Below are positions 1 to 11,895 of a DNA stretch of 64,000 nt, piece by piece. How positions within the stretch are numbered: position 1 is the first letter of the stretch; each line of letters opens with the position of its first letter. A program made the position numbers and the translations under genes. The stretch is from Marisa cornuarietis (Eukaryota > Mollusca > Gastropoda > Architaenioglossa > Ampullariidae), in contig SMMW01000619.1 of assembly GCA_004794655.1 (NCBI GenBank), forward strand, positions 248,001 through 312,000, in the 5' to 3' direction. The notes below the pieces were generated by a model that worked only from the letters and a program-made list of their open reading frames with translations, was not told where the DNA came from and did no database searches.

Positions 1-72
1 ACCAGTGACTTCAAGAAGTCAGGGGATGACGTTGACCTTTGTTTTTATGAATGGGGGTGGGTGGGAAGCAGC

Positions 73-172
73 AAGTACTGTCAGAGTAAATAAACATTTC
101 TCAATTACACATTTGTGTGCGTAAGTACTGTCAGAGAAAATAAACATTTCTCAATTACACATTTGTGCTCAT
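73..172. repeat. 50-bp tandem duplication, two copies
   Basis: Two adjacent 50-bp copies differ at a few positions. Each contains AAGTACTGTCAGAG and AATAAACATTTCTCAATTAC. Confidence 0.85.
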
Positions 173-1090
173 AAGTAAAAATGTACTTGCAGTTGTTTAC
201 AACTAGCCTGTTTTTGATCTGATTGCAAAGATTCAAGGAAGAAGCATTGAAAAGCACTGTAACATTCATCTTTTCAAACAGAAATCTCATTCTTTACAAC
301 TTACATTGCCTGCCAAGAAAAAGAAACCCACCACCAGATAGTCTCTTCAGCCCCTGAGTTAAGACTGAATATTCTGTGATGATTTCAACAGCTGTTTCCT
401 AAACGTGTGTAGCACTCTAGTAGTGCACTAAGTTATTTCTTTATTTGTTTGTAGATTTCCATGGCTGTCGTCTCCCGAACTGTTACCCCTAGACCTTTTG
501 TTTGGAGGCGGGGGAGGGGAGGACTAGCATGTCACACAGATGACGGATCTACATTGTGTTATAATGGTTATAATAAACACCTGGGATGACTGTTTCGGTC
601 GAGTCAGTGATATGACCAGAATTACAAAGGACACTGAAAGGCTGGAGGCCAAGTACTCTCATCACACATGGATGCACACAAACACACTCCACATGGCAGG
701 AAGTCTGGCCTACGACCATGGGAAGATGGCTGTAGCCATCAGGGACAGACATGTTGGTTGCATGTGGGCTATGACAATCTAAAAGCCAAAGGAGAAGCGG
801 ATGAGCATTAGATCACCAGTAATCAGTTGGTCCTCATCAACAAATCAGATGATCCACCCATTTTTTACTGAAGTGTGGCAAATCACCAGTAATCCAGATG
901 TTGCTACAGCCATTGACAACCTGCAGAAGCTATAACTACAAGGGTTATAATAAAACACATTTTTCACACCTTTCCCATCTGAAAACAACCCCTACAAGAA
1001 CACTAGCCAAAGAAACAGCGAAATGCCAAACCCTTGGTGAACTTTCAATGACTTAGAGTGAATGGGGGATTTCCCGCACTGCCGACCATT
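173..1090. other. Unassigned non-repetitive sequence
   Basis: There are short open frames on both strands (for example 540-782 plus) without recognisable domains or splice context. No gene is supported. Confidence 0.5.
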
Positions 1091-1311
1091 TATCAAATGC
1101 TAAAGAAGAACTTACATTCACTGTCCCTACAGCTTCTAGACAAGGAAAGAGAGTTCCAAGCTCGTGGACCAGCGCAGGGGAAGGCATGCTGGCTGACAGA
1201 ACAGACTTTGGTGTGGGAGAAGAGTATGAGATGCTCAGTGAAGTCTGCAGGATTAATTCTGGATGGTGAGACAGGAAGTAAGGTCATCAACGGCACAGTG
1301 ATTTTTAACAA
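1090..1311 (-). pseudogene. CR1/L2-type LINE reverse transcriptase C-terminal remnant
   Basis: The minus-strand frame carries FPCAGPRAWNSLSLS followed by a Ser/Phe-rich end. This is the 'AGPRxWNSLPxS...FK' signature at the C-terminus of CR1/L2-type LINE ORF2 proteins. Only this tail is recognisable, and the 35-bp satellite begins on its other side. Confidence 0.45.
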
Positions 1312-1327
1312 AGGCAGTCCAGTTTAT

Positions 1328-1783
1328 AAGTAGTACAATCAGTGATTGACAGTGAAGTCAGTAGTACAGTCAGTGATTGGCAGCCAGTAAAGTGAGTAGT
1401 ACAGCCAGTGAAGTAAGTAGTACAGTCAGTGATTGGCAGCCAGTGAAGTGAGTAGTACAGCCAGTGAAGTGAGTAGTACAGTCAGTGATTGGCAGTCAGT
1501 AAAGTCAGTAGTACAGTCAGTGATTGGCAGTCAGTAAAGTCAGTAGTACAGTCAGTGATTGACAGCCAGTGAAGTCAGTAGTACAGTCAGTGATTGACAG
1601 CCAGTGAAGTCAGTAGTACAGTCAGTGATTGACACCCAGTGAAGTCAGTAGTATAGTCAGTGATTGGCAGCCAGTGAAGTCAGTTGTACAGTCAGTGATT
1701 GGCAGCCAGTGAAGTGAGTAGTAGTCAGTGATTGAGAGTCAGTGAAGTCAGTAGTACAGTCAGTGATTGACAGCCAGTGAAGT
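1328..1783. repeat. 35-bp satellite, left part
   Basis: Tandem units of the type CAGTCAGTGATTGGCAGTCA plus AAGTCAGTAGTA have a period of about 35 and some shorter variants. The array is interrupted at 1784 by an inserted element and resumes in register at 3527. Confidence 0.95.
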
Positions 1784-3526
1784 TGTGAAGGACCAAAGAA
1801 TGTGTAGACAGGTTACACCACACACATGGACTACACGGCACGCTTCACGTGTTCTTTCAATCAACACAAAACACTAAGATCTGCACATGGGTTTCTCGAG
1901 CTGTGTACTTGAGGTGGGGTTTCTAACTAAGTTGTATAGGGATCAAGATACATCAGTAATCCTTCAATAAATTCCTAAACATAAATCAATATATCAATAA
2001 GAGAACATGAATCACGATAGACATCACTATCAATCCATCATTACAATCAAAACCAACTCTTACAACTACTGAACCGATTCTCTACAGTTCCAAGTCATTA
2101 GGTATCCGACCGAAAAAGACGTATAAACCAATCGTCCCGCCACGAGAGTCTTTTGTCAACTATGAAGAGATCAACTTACATACAGTTTCCAGTCCTCTTC
2201 GCATTCATTCCGTCTCTAGCACATATATATATAGAATTATCTCCCTTGCCCCGGTTGGCGCGCAGAATCCTTCAACGGAGGGTCGTATTCCCTGGGGTCA
2301 GGCACACAGCAAATTTGAAGGTGATCCTTCCAGGTCGTAGGGCACTCAGCTCCTGACGACTATGAATTCTACATCGTAGGGCACACAGCTCACTGGCGAT
2401 ATTACATTCCTGATCGTAGGGCACACAGCTCACTGACGATATTATATTCCTTATCGTAGGGCACACAGCTCACTGATGATATTATATTCCTTATCGTAGG
2501 GCACACAGCTCACTGACGATATTATATTCCTTATCGTAGGGCACACAGCTCACTGACGATATTATATTCCTTATCGTAGGGCACACAGCTCACTGACGAT
2601 ATTATATTCCTTATCGTAGGGCACACAGCTCACTGATGATATTATATTCCTTATCGTAGGGCACACAGCTCACTGATGATATTATATTCCTTATCGTAGG
2701 GCACACAGCTCACTGACGATATTATATTCCTTATCGTAGGGCACACAGCTCACTGACGATATTATATTCCTTATCGTAGGGCACACAGCTCACTGATGAT
2801 ATTATATTCCTTATCGTAGGGCACACAGCTCACTGATGATATTATATTCCTTATCGTAGGGCACACAGCTCACTGATGATATTATATTCCTTATCGTAGG
2901 GCACACAGCTCACTGACGATATTATATACTTCTGGTCGCAGGGCACTCGGCTCACTGACGACAATCTTCATCCAGCCTTCTCGACCCCCTACCTAATTCC
3001 TGAAAATACTTATGTTTTCATGAGTACTCACACCACTGCATTGTCACATTATATTCTACCTTCATAGCAATCGTACTTATTTCTTAAAACCATCAAATCT
3101 CATAAACGCACATCATTCTCTCCAGGCCAAGCATTAAAGAAAAAAGCTATCACAAAGATTAATCAACAAAACAAAACATCCCATACCTTGGCTATGCAAG
3201 GAATTAGTTCTGCTCCCCTCTCGCTTTCACACAGTACAATCTCCTATGTCCTTATACTAGGACGTTAGGTCGGGGACTAAAAATCCAATCAACTCAGTTG
3301 CCTTACAGGAATTTGGTGACTACTTTACTCAGTCGCACTATGAACCATACTCACATTCATCAAATCTCATTCAAGGGGGACTAGTATTGCTTCTTAATAC
3401 CTAAAGGGGACTAACTCTCATTCTCACATTCATATTTTCGCGTAAAGGAGAAACTAGCCCTGCCTTACAACCTAGCAGGGAACTAACTCTAGTTTCTCCC
3501 TTACTATCACGGGTCGATCCGTGACA
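1784..3526. mobile_element. Inserted element with LTR-type ends (probable solo LTR, 1743 bp)
   Basis: The element begins TGTGAAGGACC and ends GGATCCGTGACA-like (GATCCGTGACA): TG...CA ends with imperfect inverted terminal bases. It is flanked by GAAGT at 1779-1783 and 3527-3531. Removing it with one copy of GAAGT restores a perfect 35-bp satellite unit. TG...CA plus a 5-bp target duplication is the mark of LTR retrotransposon integration. No gag/pol coding is inside, so a solo LTR is most likely. It holds its own 40-bp satellite. Orientation is not established, and the clade is unknown. Confidence 0.75.
2275..2935. repeat. 40-bp satellite inside the LTR-like element
   Basis: About 14 units of period 40 contain TCGTAGGGCACACAGCTCAC and TGACGATATTATATTCCTTA. 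The central units are nearly identical, and the units at both ends are degenerate. Confidence 0.95.
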
Positions 3527-4347
3527 GAAGTCAGTAGTACAGTCAGTGATTGACACCCAGTGAAGTCAGTAGTATAGTCAGTGATTGGCAGCCAGTGAAG
3601 TCAGTTGTACAGTCAGTGATTGGCAGCCAGTGAAGTCAGTAGTAGTCAGTGATTGAGAGTCAGTGAAGTCAGTAGTACAGTCAGTGATTGGCAGTCAGTG
3701 AAGTCAGTAGTACAGTCAGTGATTGGCAGTCAGTAAAGTCAGTAGTACAGTCAGTGATTGACAGCCAGTGAAGTCAGTAGTACAGTCAGTGATTGACAGC
3801 CAGTGAAGTCAGTAGTACAGTCAGTGATTGACACCCAGTGAAGTCAGTAGTATAGTCAGTGATTGGCACCCAGTGAAGTCAGTTGTACAGTCAGTGATTG
3901 GCAGCCAGTGAAGTCAGTAGTAGTCAGTGATTGAGAGTCAGTGAAGTCAGTAGTACAGTCAGTGATTGACACCCAGTGAAGTCAGTAGTATAGTCAGTGA
4001 TTGGCAGCCAGTGAAGTCAGTTGTACAGTCAGTGATTGGCAGCCAGTGAAGTGAGTAGTAGTCAGTGATTGAGAGTCAGTGAAGTCAGTAGTACAGTCAG
4101 TGATTGACAGTCAGTAAAGTCAGTAGTACAGTCAGTGATTGGCAGTCAGTAAAGTCAGTAGTACAGTCAGTGATTGGCAGTCAGTGAAGTCAGTAGTACA
4201 GTCAGTGATTGACAGTCAGTGAAGTCAGTAGTACAGTCTGTGATTTTCAGTCAGTAAAGTCAGCAGTACAGTCAGTGATTGACAGTCAGTGAAGTCAGTA
4301 GTACAGTCAGTGATTGGCAGTCAGTGAAGTCAGTAGTACAGTCAGTA
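3527..4347. repeat. 35-bp satellite, right part
   Basis: This continues the array at 1328-1783 with the same unit. It has block-like variants: GACACCC, GGCAGCC and GAGAGTC units recur in the same order, showing segmental amplification. Confidence 0.95.
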
Positions 4348-5860
4348 CACAACATCAGGCCGGCTTTGTTCGACTCGGAACTCCAGACCGCGATCAGTGT
4401 GAGAGTCAGCCTTATAAAGAGGGGACAAGAAGTTCACAAAACGAAGAAACATTGTTATGAAACGAAGCAAGATGAAAAACTACTTCAGCAAACTCGTAGA
4501 ATGCAAGAAGAAGACTAAACTGATCTGGAAAGCCATCAATCAATTAACGAACAAGTCTAGACAAACCTGTCCCACGATTACAATACCCCCTAACGAACTG
4601 AACCACATTTTGCAGGAATTGCTACTAGGGTAGTCTCACACGACAAGTCACAAGAAAACAAACTAGACAGATTACAAAACTTCTGTAACTCTAAACAAAT
4701 TAATACCTCTCTTTGCATTCCCCCGATGAGTGTATTGGAAGTATATATCAAGCACTTGTACCCATCTCAAAGATACTAACACCAGAGGGCCTGACAACAT
4801 CGACAATAACATTCTAAAGCTCTCATTGTTGAAACTCGACAATCATTTTTCTGCTGCCTTATTTGTTGACTTTGCTAAAGCCTTTGATGTTATAGATCAC
4901 AACCTGCTCATCAGAAAACTTGATTTATACAAACTATGTACCGGAAGCACCAAACTCCTTACCTTTCTCGATAATCGAGCTCAGAGAGTCGCTGTAAACA
5001 ACCAAATGTCTGAGCCTCTTGAAGTTAAATTTGGTGTTCCTCAAGGCTCCATACCAGGACTTCTTCTTTTCTCCTTTCACCTATCCCAATCATGTGAAAA
5101 GTTTGCAGACGACACCACCAACAGATTGACCACTTGCTTCCCTCATACAGCTGAGCGCCGACGAGCTTCAGACTTGGACGGAATCAAACCACGTGTCCCT
5201 CTGTAGCAGATCGAAACCAAACGTCTGGTCATGTAGCGAAGAAAAATATAAAGTCTATCGGTCATGTGAATCTTTGATTGGCAGTGTACTTGAAATAAAA
5301 GTAATGGACAAAGCATTACAGGACATACGAAATAAAATAACATTGCAAAAACAAAATTATACCACTCACAAAATGCTTTGAGCTGGTTTTAATAAACAAA
5401 CCCAAGAAAATGTTTACTAATCTGTCGGACGTTCGAACACACCCAGAGCTTTCAATCCGTTTTACTGTGTAACCAAACATCTAGCCATAGCGTCACTTAA
5501 ATGGCCACGCATGCGCAGACTATACCCAGAGGTTAAGACCCGCCCGGAGGTTTCGATCCGCTACACCACAAGCAAAAGTATCTCATCCGAGAAAGTCTAG
5601 CAGCTGTCCAGAATTAAACATTTGCTAGACCCTCACACAAGAAAACTCTTGTATACAACCCACATTCAGTCAGCCGTTGACTACCTCCACCCTCTGGGAC
5701 TCCGCTATAGTGTCTCGGAAACTTTCAAGACCCACTCCAACAAAGGCAGGAACAGTCAGCAGGTCTGCAACCCTTTCATCCACAGAGCTACATCACAATG
5801 GCCACGGACGGTCTTCTCATGTCCCCCACACGTCTGTCCCCTCCTTCCGCTTGGTTTGTT
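4348..5860 (+). pseudogene. Decayed CR1/Jockey-like LINE ORF2 remnant
   Basis: Pieces in several frames follow the order of a non-LTR reverse transcriptase. A linker LIWKAINQLTNK lies near 4515. Then, in the 4730-5206 frame, come FVDFAKAFDVIDHNLL (RT motif A), GVPQGSIPGLLLF (motif B) and FADDT (motif C). Near 5622-5750, frame-shifted, come HTRKLLYTTHIQSAVDY and STLWDSA of the thumb. Sequence between motifs is deleted and frames change, so the copy is dead. Confidence 0.8.
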
Positions 5861-5868
5861 TATTTACT

Positions 5869-5911
5869 AGGAAAGTGCTTCCACCTTGCGGTGATTTCGC
5901 ACTATGGGGGG
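5869..5911 (+). repeat. Dispersed repeat, copy 1
   Basis: GGAAAGTGCTTCCACC, GGTGATTTCGCACT and GGGG recur in inverse orientation at 14081-14121, in otherwise unrelated contexts. This is a short conserved piece of an unidentified interspersed element. Confidence 0.6.
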
Positions 5912-6530
5912 AAAGGGAGGAGGGGGAACTAGATTCCTGCTCGACTTGCATCTGGCATGGTGATTATCGCTTCAACCTTTCCTGGGTGTGGTGAGCTACC
6001 AGCCAGTCAATTAATCTCATGTTTCCTGAGCTCACATTTCTCGTCGTTATGTTGGTGTCTTGCTGTCAGTTTCATTCACTTGATTGTTTCCGTTGTTTAT
6101 GAGGGAAATCAATTATTTCAAGAGACCTTGTGGCTGGCCACTGTATCCAGTGGCACGTGTGGCACGTGCACTAAGTGTAAAAACTAGAAATTCTCCCCGC
6201 ACAGCAACAAGCTGAGGACAACCTGAGGCTCGCATCACCTGGACCTCAACCAACAAAGGTAGGTGCGGCCTCTCTAATGTCTTGTCATTACTTGGCTTCG
6301 AGTGCTGCGCCTTCCAGTTATGCCTCTCACATGAGGTGCAAGATATTCCTAACTGTGGCCATCATTACAATGTAGTCAGTAATGACAGTGGCAGTGACAA
6401 TGACAATGACAGTGACAGTGACAATACTTTATTCATCCTTGCGGAAATTCAGCGCCAGCACAACTTACCATTGTAACACAGTGTCAATCACATCTCTACA
6501 CCGCATAGTCTACATCTATGCACACACAAG
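5912..6530. other. Unassigned sequence with a short GACAGTGACAAT run
   Basis: No supported gene. A short degenerate GACAATGACAGTG repeat lies near 6383-6425, and CA repeats follow. Confidence 0.4.
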
Positions 6531-6563
6531 CACACACACACGCACGCACACACACACACACAC
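6531..6563. repeat. (CA)n microsatellite
   Basis: Imperfect CA/CG dinucleotide run. Confidence 0.9.
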
Positions 6564-6706
6564 AATTCACAGCACACACGTGCAAACATCAGCACTCTAT
6601 CATCTACACTCCGAACATCGATAACATCTTATTGCTACCTGTACAATTGTCAAGTTTCCTAAGTTTCATGAGTTTGTTACAAAATGACTGTCAACAGCAG
6701 GTACTA

Positions 6707-6710
<4 letters not shown>

Positions 6711-6786
<76 letters not shown>
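6711..6786. repeat. (GT)n(GA)n microsatellite
   Basis: About thirty GT units run into GAGAGA. Confidence 0.97.
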
Positions 6787-7195
6787 AAGGGAGTATTTAC
6801 AGAAGAGCCGAGCTAGTCTGAGCACAAACAAGGGCGGGCGGTAGAGAAGTTGCCTCGTTGTGTACACGAAGAGCAGGGAGTGACAGGATGGGGGTGACAT
6901 AGTGCAGGGTGGGGGATCCCTGGGTGTCAGGGCTACAGGAGGGTCGGGGGAAACCGCTGGATGAATATAGTCGCAGAGGGTAGGTCACATCACTTAGTGT
7001 GTGGGGTCAGGGTTAGAGGTAATCACTGGCTCAGCCAATACACTCGGTCAGCTTGATGCCTCTGTCTGCACACCGACCCCCAGGGTCAGTGCAAACCACC
7101 CAGAGTGTGGACATCCCGGGTGTACTGTCATCCGCTTGACTGACAGTCGTTCAGCACCACTGCCATTGTTGTGTGGAGACATCCTGCTCCTGCAG
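6787..7195. other. Unique sequence before the candidate exon at 7196
   Basis: The frame opening at 7001 continues into the candidate exon but has no start context of its own. I treat it as intron or upstream sequence. Confidence 0.35.
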
Positions 7196-7332
7196 TCCGA
7201 CTTCAACTACATGTACGGAGACATCTTTCTTTGCTGGAGCTACTGGAGTTTTGAGGGCCACCTGTCTTCTCCAGTTGTCTCCTCCTTGTCCACTCCTACC
7301 AGGAGCAAGGCTCACTACAACTACGTGGCCAG
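7196..7332 (+). CDS. Candidate upstream exon of the membrane protein gene
   Basis: A good acceptor (CATCCTGCTCCTGCAG) opens a 137-bp exon-like frame, with donor GCCAG|GTGGCG. It encodes SDFNYMYGDIFLCWSYWSFE and a following GHLSSPVV...AHYNYVA. The composition looks protein-like (aromatic, few low-complexity runs) and it lies on the same strand upstream of the confirmed exons. Its phase (2) does not fit directly to the candidate at 11896 or the exon at 17252. If real, another exon is missing, or this belongs to a different transcript. Confidence 0.35.
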
Positions 7333-7595
7333 GTGGCGTCTGTTAGGAGCGCAGAGACAGAGACAGAGGTCCGATGACAGTTGACAGCTTCCTTTGACGA
7401 TTCAGTCTCGCGCAGGACGGAGTGATACTGTGGTGATAACACTGATAGGTGTCATCTACTGTTGTCATTCGTATTACAACATCTAGTATTTAGTGACAAG
7501 TGATTGTTGGTACTTCACTTGACTACAACTTGACTCTCAGACATTTGCATGCTTCATGCATGACGTCACACGGGACTGGCGTGTCTGGCTACCAA

Positions 7596-8411
7596 GGAGT
7601 CTGATAGGCGTTGTTACCTGTGCTCCATCTGTCGAGTGTGACAAATGTCACTTGTGTGACTACCAGGGAGTCTGATAGGCGTTGTTACCTGTGCTCCATC
7701 TGTCGAGTGTGACAAATGTCACTTGTGTGACTACCAGGGAGTCTGATAGGCGTTGTTACCTTTGCTCCATCTGTCGAGTGTGACAAATGTCACTTGTGTG
7801 ACTACCAAGGAGTCTGATAGTTACCTGTGCTCCATCTGTCGAATGTGACAAATGTCACTTGTGTGACTACCAGGGAGTCTGATAGTTACCTGTGCTCCAT
7901 CTGTCAAGTGTGACAAATGTCACTTGTGTGACTACCAAGGAGTCTGATAGTTACCTGTGCTCCATCTGTCGAATGTGACAAATGTCACTTGTGTGACTAC
8001 CAGGGAGTCTGATAGTTACCTGTGCTCCATCTGTCAAGTGTGACAAATGTCACTTGTGTGACTACCAAGGAGTCTGATAGTTACCTGTGCTCCATCTGTC
8101 GAGTGTGACAAATGTCACTTGTGTGACTACCAAGGAGTCTGATAGGCGTTGCTACCTGTGCTCCATCTGTCGTGTGACAAATGTCACTTGTGTGACTACC
8201 AAGGAGTCTGATAGGCGTTGCTACCTGTGCTCCATCTGTCGTGTGACAAATGTCACTTGTGTGACTACCAAGGAGTCTGATAGGCGTTGCTACCTGTGCT
8301 CCATCTGTCGTGTGACAAATGTCACTTGTGTGACTACCAAGGAGTCTGATAGTTACCTGTGCTCCATCTGTCGAGTGTGACAAATGTCACTTGTGTGACT
8401 ACCAAAGAATC
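7596..8411. repeat. 71/62-bp satellite with an inverted-repeat core
   Basis: About twelve units alternate a full form (GATAGGCGTTGTTACC) with a shortened one (GATAGTTACC). Each has GTGACAAATGTCAC, a 6-bp inverted repeat with a 2-base spacer. The ~100-codon frames over it are repeat translations. Confidence 0.95.
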
Positions 8412-8554
8412 TGATAGCCGTTGTTACCGGTGCTCCATCTGGCGAGGCAGGGCAGGGCAAAGTATACTTGTCTGAGGCGGAGTACGAGGAAAACGCGGAT
8501 TAGTCTTGTGACCAGCACACCCACAATGACATGGTTGTGACACTCACCACTATT

Positions 8555-8589
8555 TTGTCATTTCCTTTCCTTCAAATCTGCAGGTAAGT
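8555..8589 (+). promoter_or_regulatory. Candidate recursive (zero-length) splice site
   Basis: A pyrimidine-rich tract (TTTCCTTTCCTTCAAATCTG) ends in CAG at 8581-8583 and is followed without a gap by GTAAGT at 8584-8589. A 3' splice site abutting a strong 5' splice site is the signature of recursive splicing in long introns. It sits in unique sequence between two satellites, on the sense strand of the plus-strand gene. Confidence 0.4.
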
Positions 8590-8611
8590 TGTCATCATCT
8601 TTGGCATGACT

Positions 8612-9760
8612 GACAACATTGATGTTATGACTGTATTCAGTGACATCACTGACAACACTGATGTTATGACTGTATTCAGTATTCAGTGACATCACTGACA
8701 ACACTGATGTTATGACTGTATTCAGTGACATCACTGACAGCATTGATGTTATGACTGTATTCAGTGACATCACTGACAACACTGATGTTATGACTGTATT
8801 CAGTATTCAGTGACATCACTGACAACACTGATGTTATGACTGTATTCAGTGACATCACTGACAACACTGATGTTATGACTGTATTCAGTGACATCATTGA
8901 CAGCTTATGTTATGACTGTATTCAGTGACATCATCGACAGCACTGATGTTATGACTGTATTAAGTATTCAGTGACATCACTGACAACACTGATGTTATGA
9001 CTGTATTCAGTGACATCACTGACAGCATTGATGTTATGACTGTATTCAGTGACATCACTGACAACACTGATGTTATGACTGTATTCAGTGACATCACTGA
9101 CAGCACTGATGTTATGACTGTATTCAGTATTCAGTGACATCACTGACAACACTGATGTTATGACTGTATTAAGTGACATCATTGACAGCTTATGTTATGA
9201 CTGTATTCAGTGACATCATTGACAGCACTGATGTTATGACTGTATTAAGTATTCAGTGACATCACTGACAACACTGATGTTATGACTGTATTCAGTGACA
9301 TCACTGACAGCACTGATGTTATGACTGTATTCAGTGACATCATTGACAGCACTGATGTTATGACTGTATTCAATATTCAGTGACATCACTGACAACACTG
9401 ATGTTATGACTGTATTAAGTATTCAGTGACATCACTGACAGCACTGATGTTATGACTGTATTCAGTGACATCATTGACAGCACTGATGTTATGACTGTAT
9501 TCAGTATTCAGTGACATCACTGACAACACTGATGTTATGACTGTATTCAGTGACATCATTGACAGCTCTGATGTTATGACTGTATTCAGTATTGAGTGAC
9601 ATCACTGATGTTATGACTGTATTCAGTATTCAGTGACATCATTGACAACACTGATGTTATGACTGTATTCAGTATTGAGTGACATCACTGATGTTATGAC
9701 TGTATTCAGTATTCAGTGACATCACTGACAACACTGATGTTATGACTGTATTCAGTGACA
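8612..9760. repeat. 39-bp satellite
   Basis: Units contain TGACATCACTGACAACACTG and ATGTTATGACTGTATTCAG, with an extra TATTCAG in a subset. About 28 units. Confidence 0.95.
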
Positions 9761-10079
9761 TGCTTTTGAGTGGGTAGTGTGTAACATGTCACACTTTTGA
9801 GCGGGTAGTGTGTAATGTGTCACGTCCTCGAGTGGGTAGTGTGTAGCGTGTCACGTGGTTGAGGGCTGTACTGTGTCGTGGGACACACAGTCGTGTCATG
9901 TGACAAAGTTGTCTACCATCAGATGGTGTCACCAAAAATGATCTCTGGTCACTGGCTGCTGTAGTTATCAAGTTATCATACCACACCTAATGTAACGTAT
10001 AGGGATATAGTCATGTATACTAATATGTTAACAAGTATGGTGACGTAATGAAAAACAGTATGGCTATGTCTAACAGCAT
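9761..10079. other. Inter-satellite spacer
   Basis: Three degenerate units of GAGTGGGTAGTGTGTAACATG type, then unique sequence. No exon signal was seen. Confidence 0.4.
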
Positions 10080-11070
10080 TTGTCACGTGGTAATGTCTAA
10101 CGACATGTGTGTGTGTCATGTGGTGATATCTAAAGACATGCATGTGTGTGTGTCACGTGGTAATATCTAACGACATGTGTGTGTCACGTGGTAGAGTCTA
10201 ACGACATGTGTGTGTGTCACGTGGTAATATCTAACATGTGTGTCACGTGGTAATATCTAACGACGTGTGTGTGTCACGTGGTAATATATCTAACGACATG
10301 TGTGTGTCACGTGGTAGAGTCTAACGACATGTGTGTGTGTCACGTGGTAGAGTCTAACGACATGTGTATGTGTGTGTGTCACGTGGTAATATCTAACGAC
10401 ATGTGTGTGTGTCACGTGGTAATATCTAACGACGTGTGTGTGTCACGTGGTAGAGTCTAACGACATGTGTGTGTCACGTGCTAATATCTAACGACATGTG
10501 TGTGTCACGTGATAGAGTCTAACGACATGTGTGTGTGTCACGTGGTAATATCTAACGACATGTGTGTGTGTCACGTGGTAATATCTAACGACGTGTGTGT
10601 GTCACGTGGTAGAGTCTAACTACATGTGTGTGTCACGTGGTAATATCTAACGACATGTGTGTGTCACGTGATAGAGTCTAACGACATGTGTGTGTGTCAC
10701 GTGGTAATATCTAACGACATGTGTGTGTGTCACGTGGTAATATCTAACGACGTGTGTGTGTCACGTGGTAGAGTCTAACTACATGTGTGTGTCACGTGGT
10801 AATATCTAACGACATGTGTGTGTCACGTGATAGAGTCTAACGACATGTGTGTGTGTCACGTGGTAATATCTAACGACATGTGTGTGTGTCACGTGGTAAT
10901 ATCTAACGACATGTGTGTGTCACGTGGTAGAGTCTAACGACATGTGTGTGTGTGTCACGTGGTAATATCTAACGACATGTGTGTGTCACGTGATAGAGTC
11001 TAACGACATGTGTGTGTGTGTCACGTGGTAATATCTAACGACATGTGTGTGTCACGTGGTAGAGTCTAAC
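10080..11070. repeat. ~32-bp satellite carrying CACGTG in nearly every unit
   Basis: Units read GTGTGTCACGTGGTAATATC or GTGTCACGTGGTAGAGTCTA, followed by ACGACAT. Roughly thirty palindromic CACGTG E-box cores occur in about 1 kb, with CATGTG between them. Confidence 0.95.
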
Positions 11071-11394
11071 GATGGGGTAGTATTTGTAAAGGTGTTACTG
11101 TAAACGATGTTATTGTGTGACTTACGAGTGACGTATAGCGGTGTACGTGTCACACGTAACGTCGACTGGTGTGTAAATGTCTGTCATGGCTGATACCCGT
11201 TAAATGTAGAACAGGGTATAAAAGTACCGCGGAGAAGGTGGGTAAAGGTGCAAGATATAATATACCGGTAAGATGGCATTGGATAGAAGGTGTGACGTAT
11301 AAACACTGAGTTCTGCACAGGGGAGGTAAGACTAGGGGAGGGGAGGTAAGAGGGGATTTTGCGTGTCACCTTGACGGCTTGGCGATGTGTGTAT
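11071..11394. other. Inter-satellite spacer
   Basis: Mostly unique sequence, with a small GGGAGGTAAGA duplication near 11323-11351. No supported gene. Confidence 0.4.
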
Positions 11395-11886
11395 TTGAGA
11401 GTGCGTGCGTGTTTGACAGTGTGTGTGTGTGTGTGTGTGTTTGAGAGTGTGTGTGTGTTTGAGAGTGTGTGTGTGTGTGTTTGAGAGTGCGTGCGTGTTT
11501 GACAGTGTGTGTGTGTGTTTGAGAGTATGTGCATGTTTGAGAGTGTGTGTGTGTTTGAGAGTGCGTGCGTGTTTGACAGTGTGTGCGTGTTTGAGAGTGC
11601 GTGCGTGTTTGACAGTGTGTGCGTGTTTGAGAGTGTGTGTGTTTGTTTGAGAGTGTGTGTGTGTTTGAGAGTGTGTGCGTGTTTGAGAGTGCGTGCGTGT
11701 TTGACAGTGTGTGCGTGTTTGAGAGTGTGTGTGTTTGTTTGAGAGTGTGTGTGTGTTTGACAGTGTGTGCGTGTTTGAGAGTGCGTGCGTGTTTGACAAT
11801 GTGTGTGTGTTTGACAGTGTGTGTGTGTTTAAGTGTGTGTGTGTGTGTGTTTGAGAGTGTGTGCGTGTTTGAGAGTGTGTGCGTGT
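11395..11886. repeat. GT-rich minisatellite (TTTGAGAGTGTGTGCGTG type)
   Basis: Irregular units of 14-26 bp. The long His/Thr/Gln-rich and Cys/Val-rich frames on both strands are repeat translations. Confidence 0.95.
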
Positions 11887-11895
11887 TGTTACCAG

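Noticed and set aside
7001..7195. Open frame upstream of the 7196 acceptor as part of a 127-codon gene
   Set aside because: The strong acceptor at 7195 and the change in composition suggest that only the part from 7196 is exonic, if any.
8081..8383. ~100-codon frames on both strands
   Set aside because: Translations of the 71-bp satellite, present on both strands at the same place.
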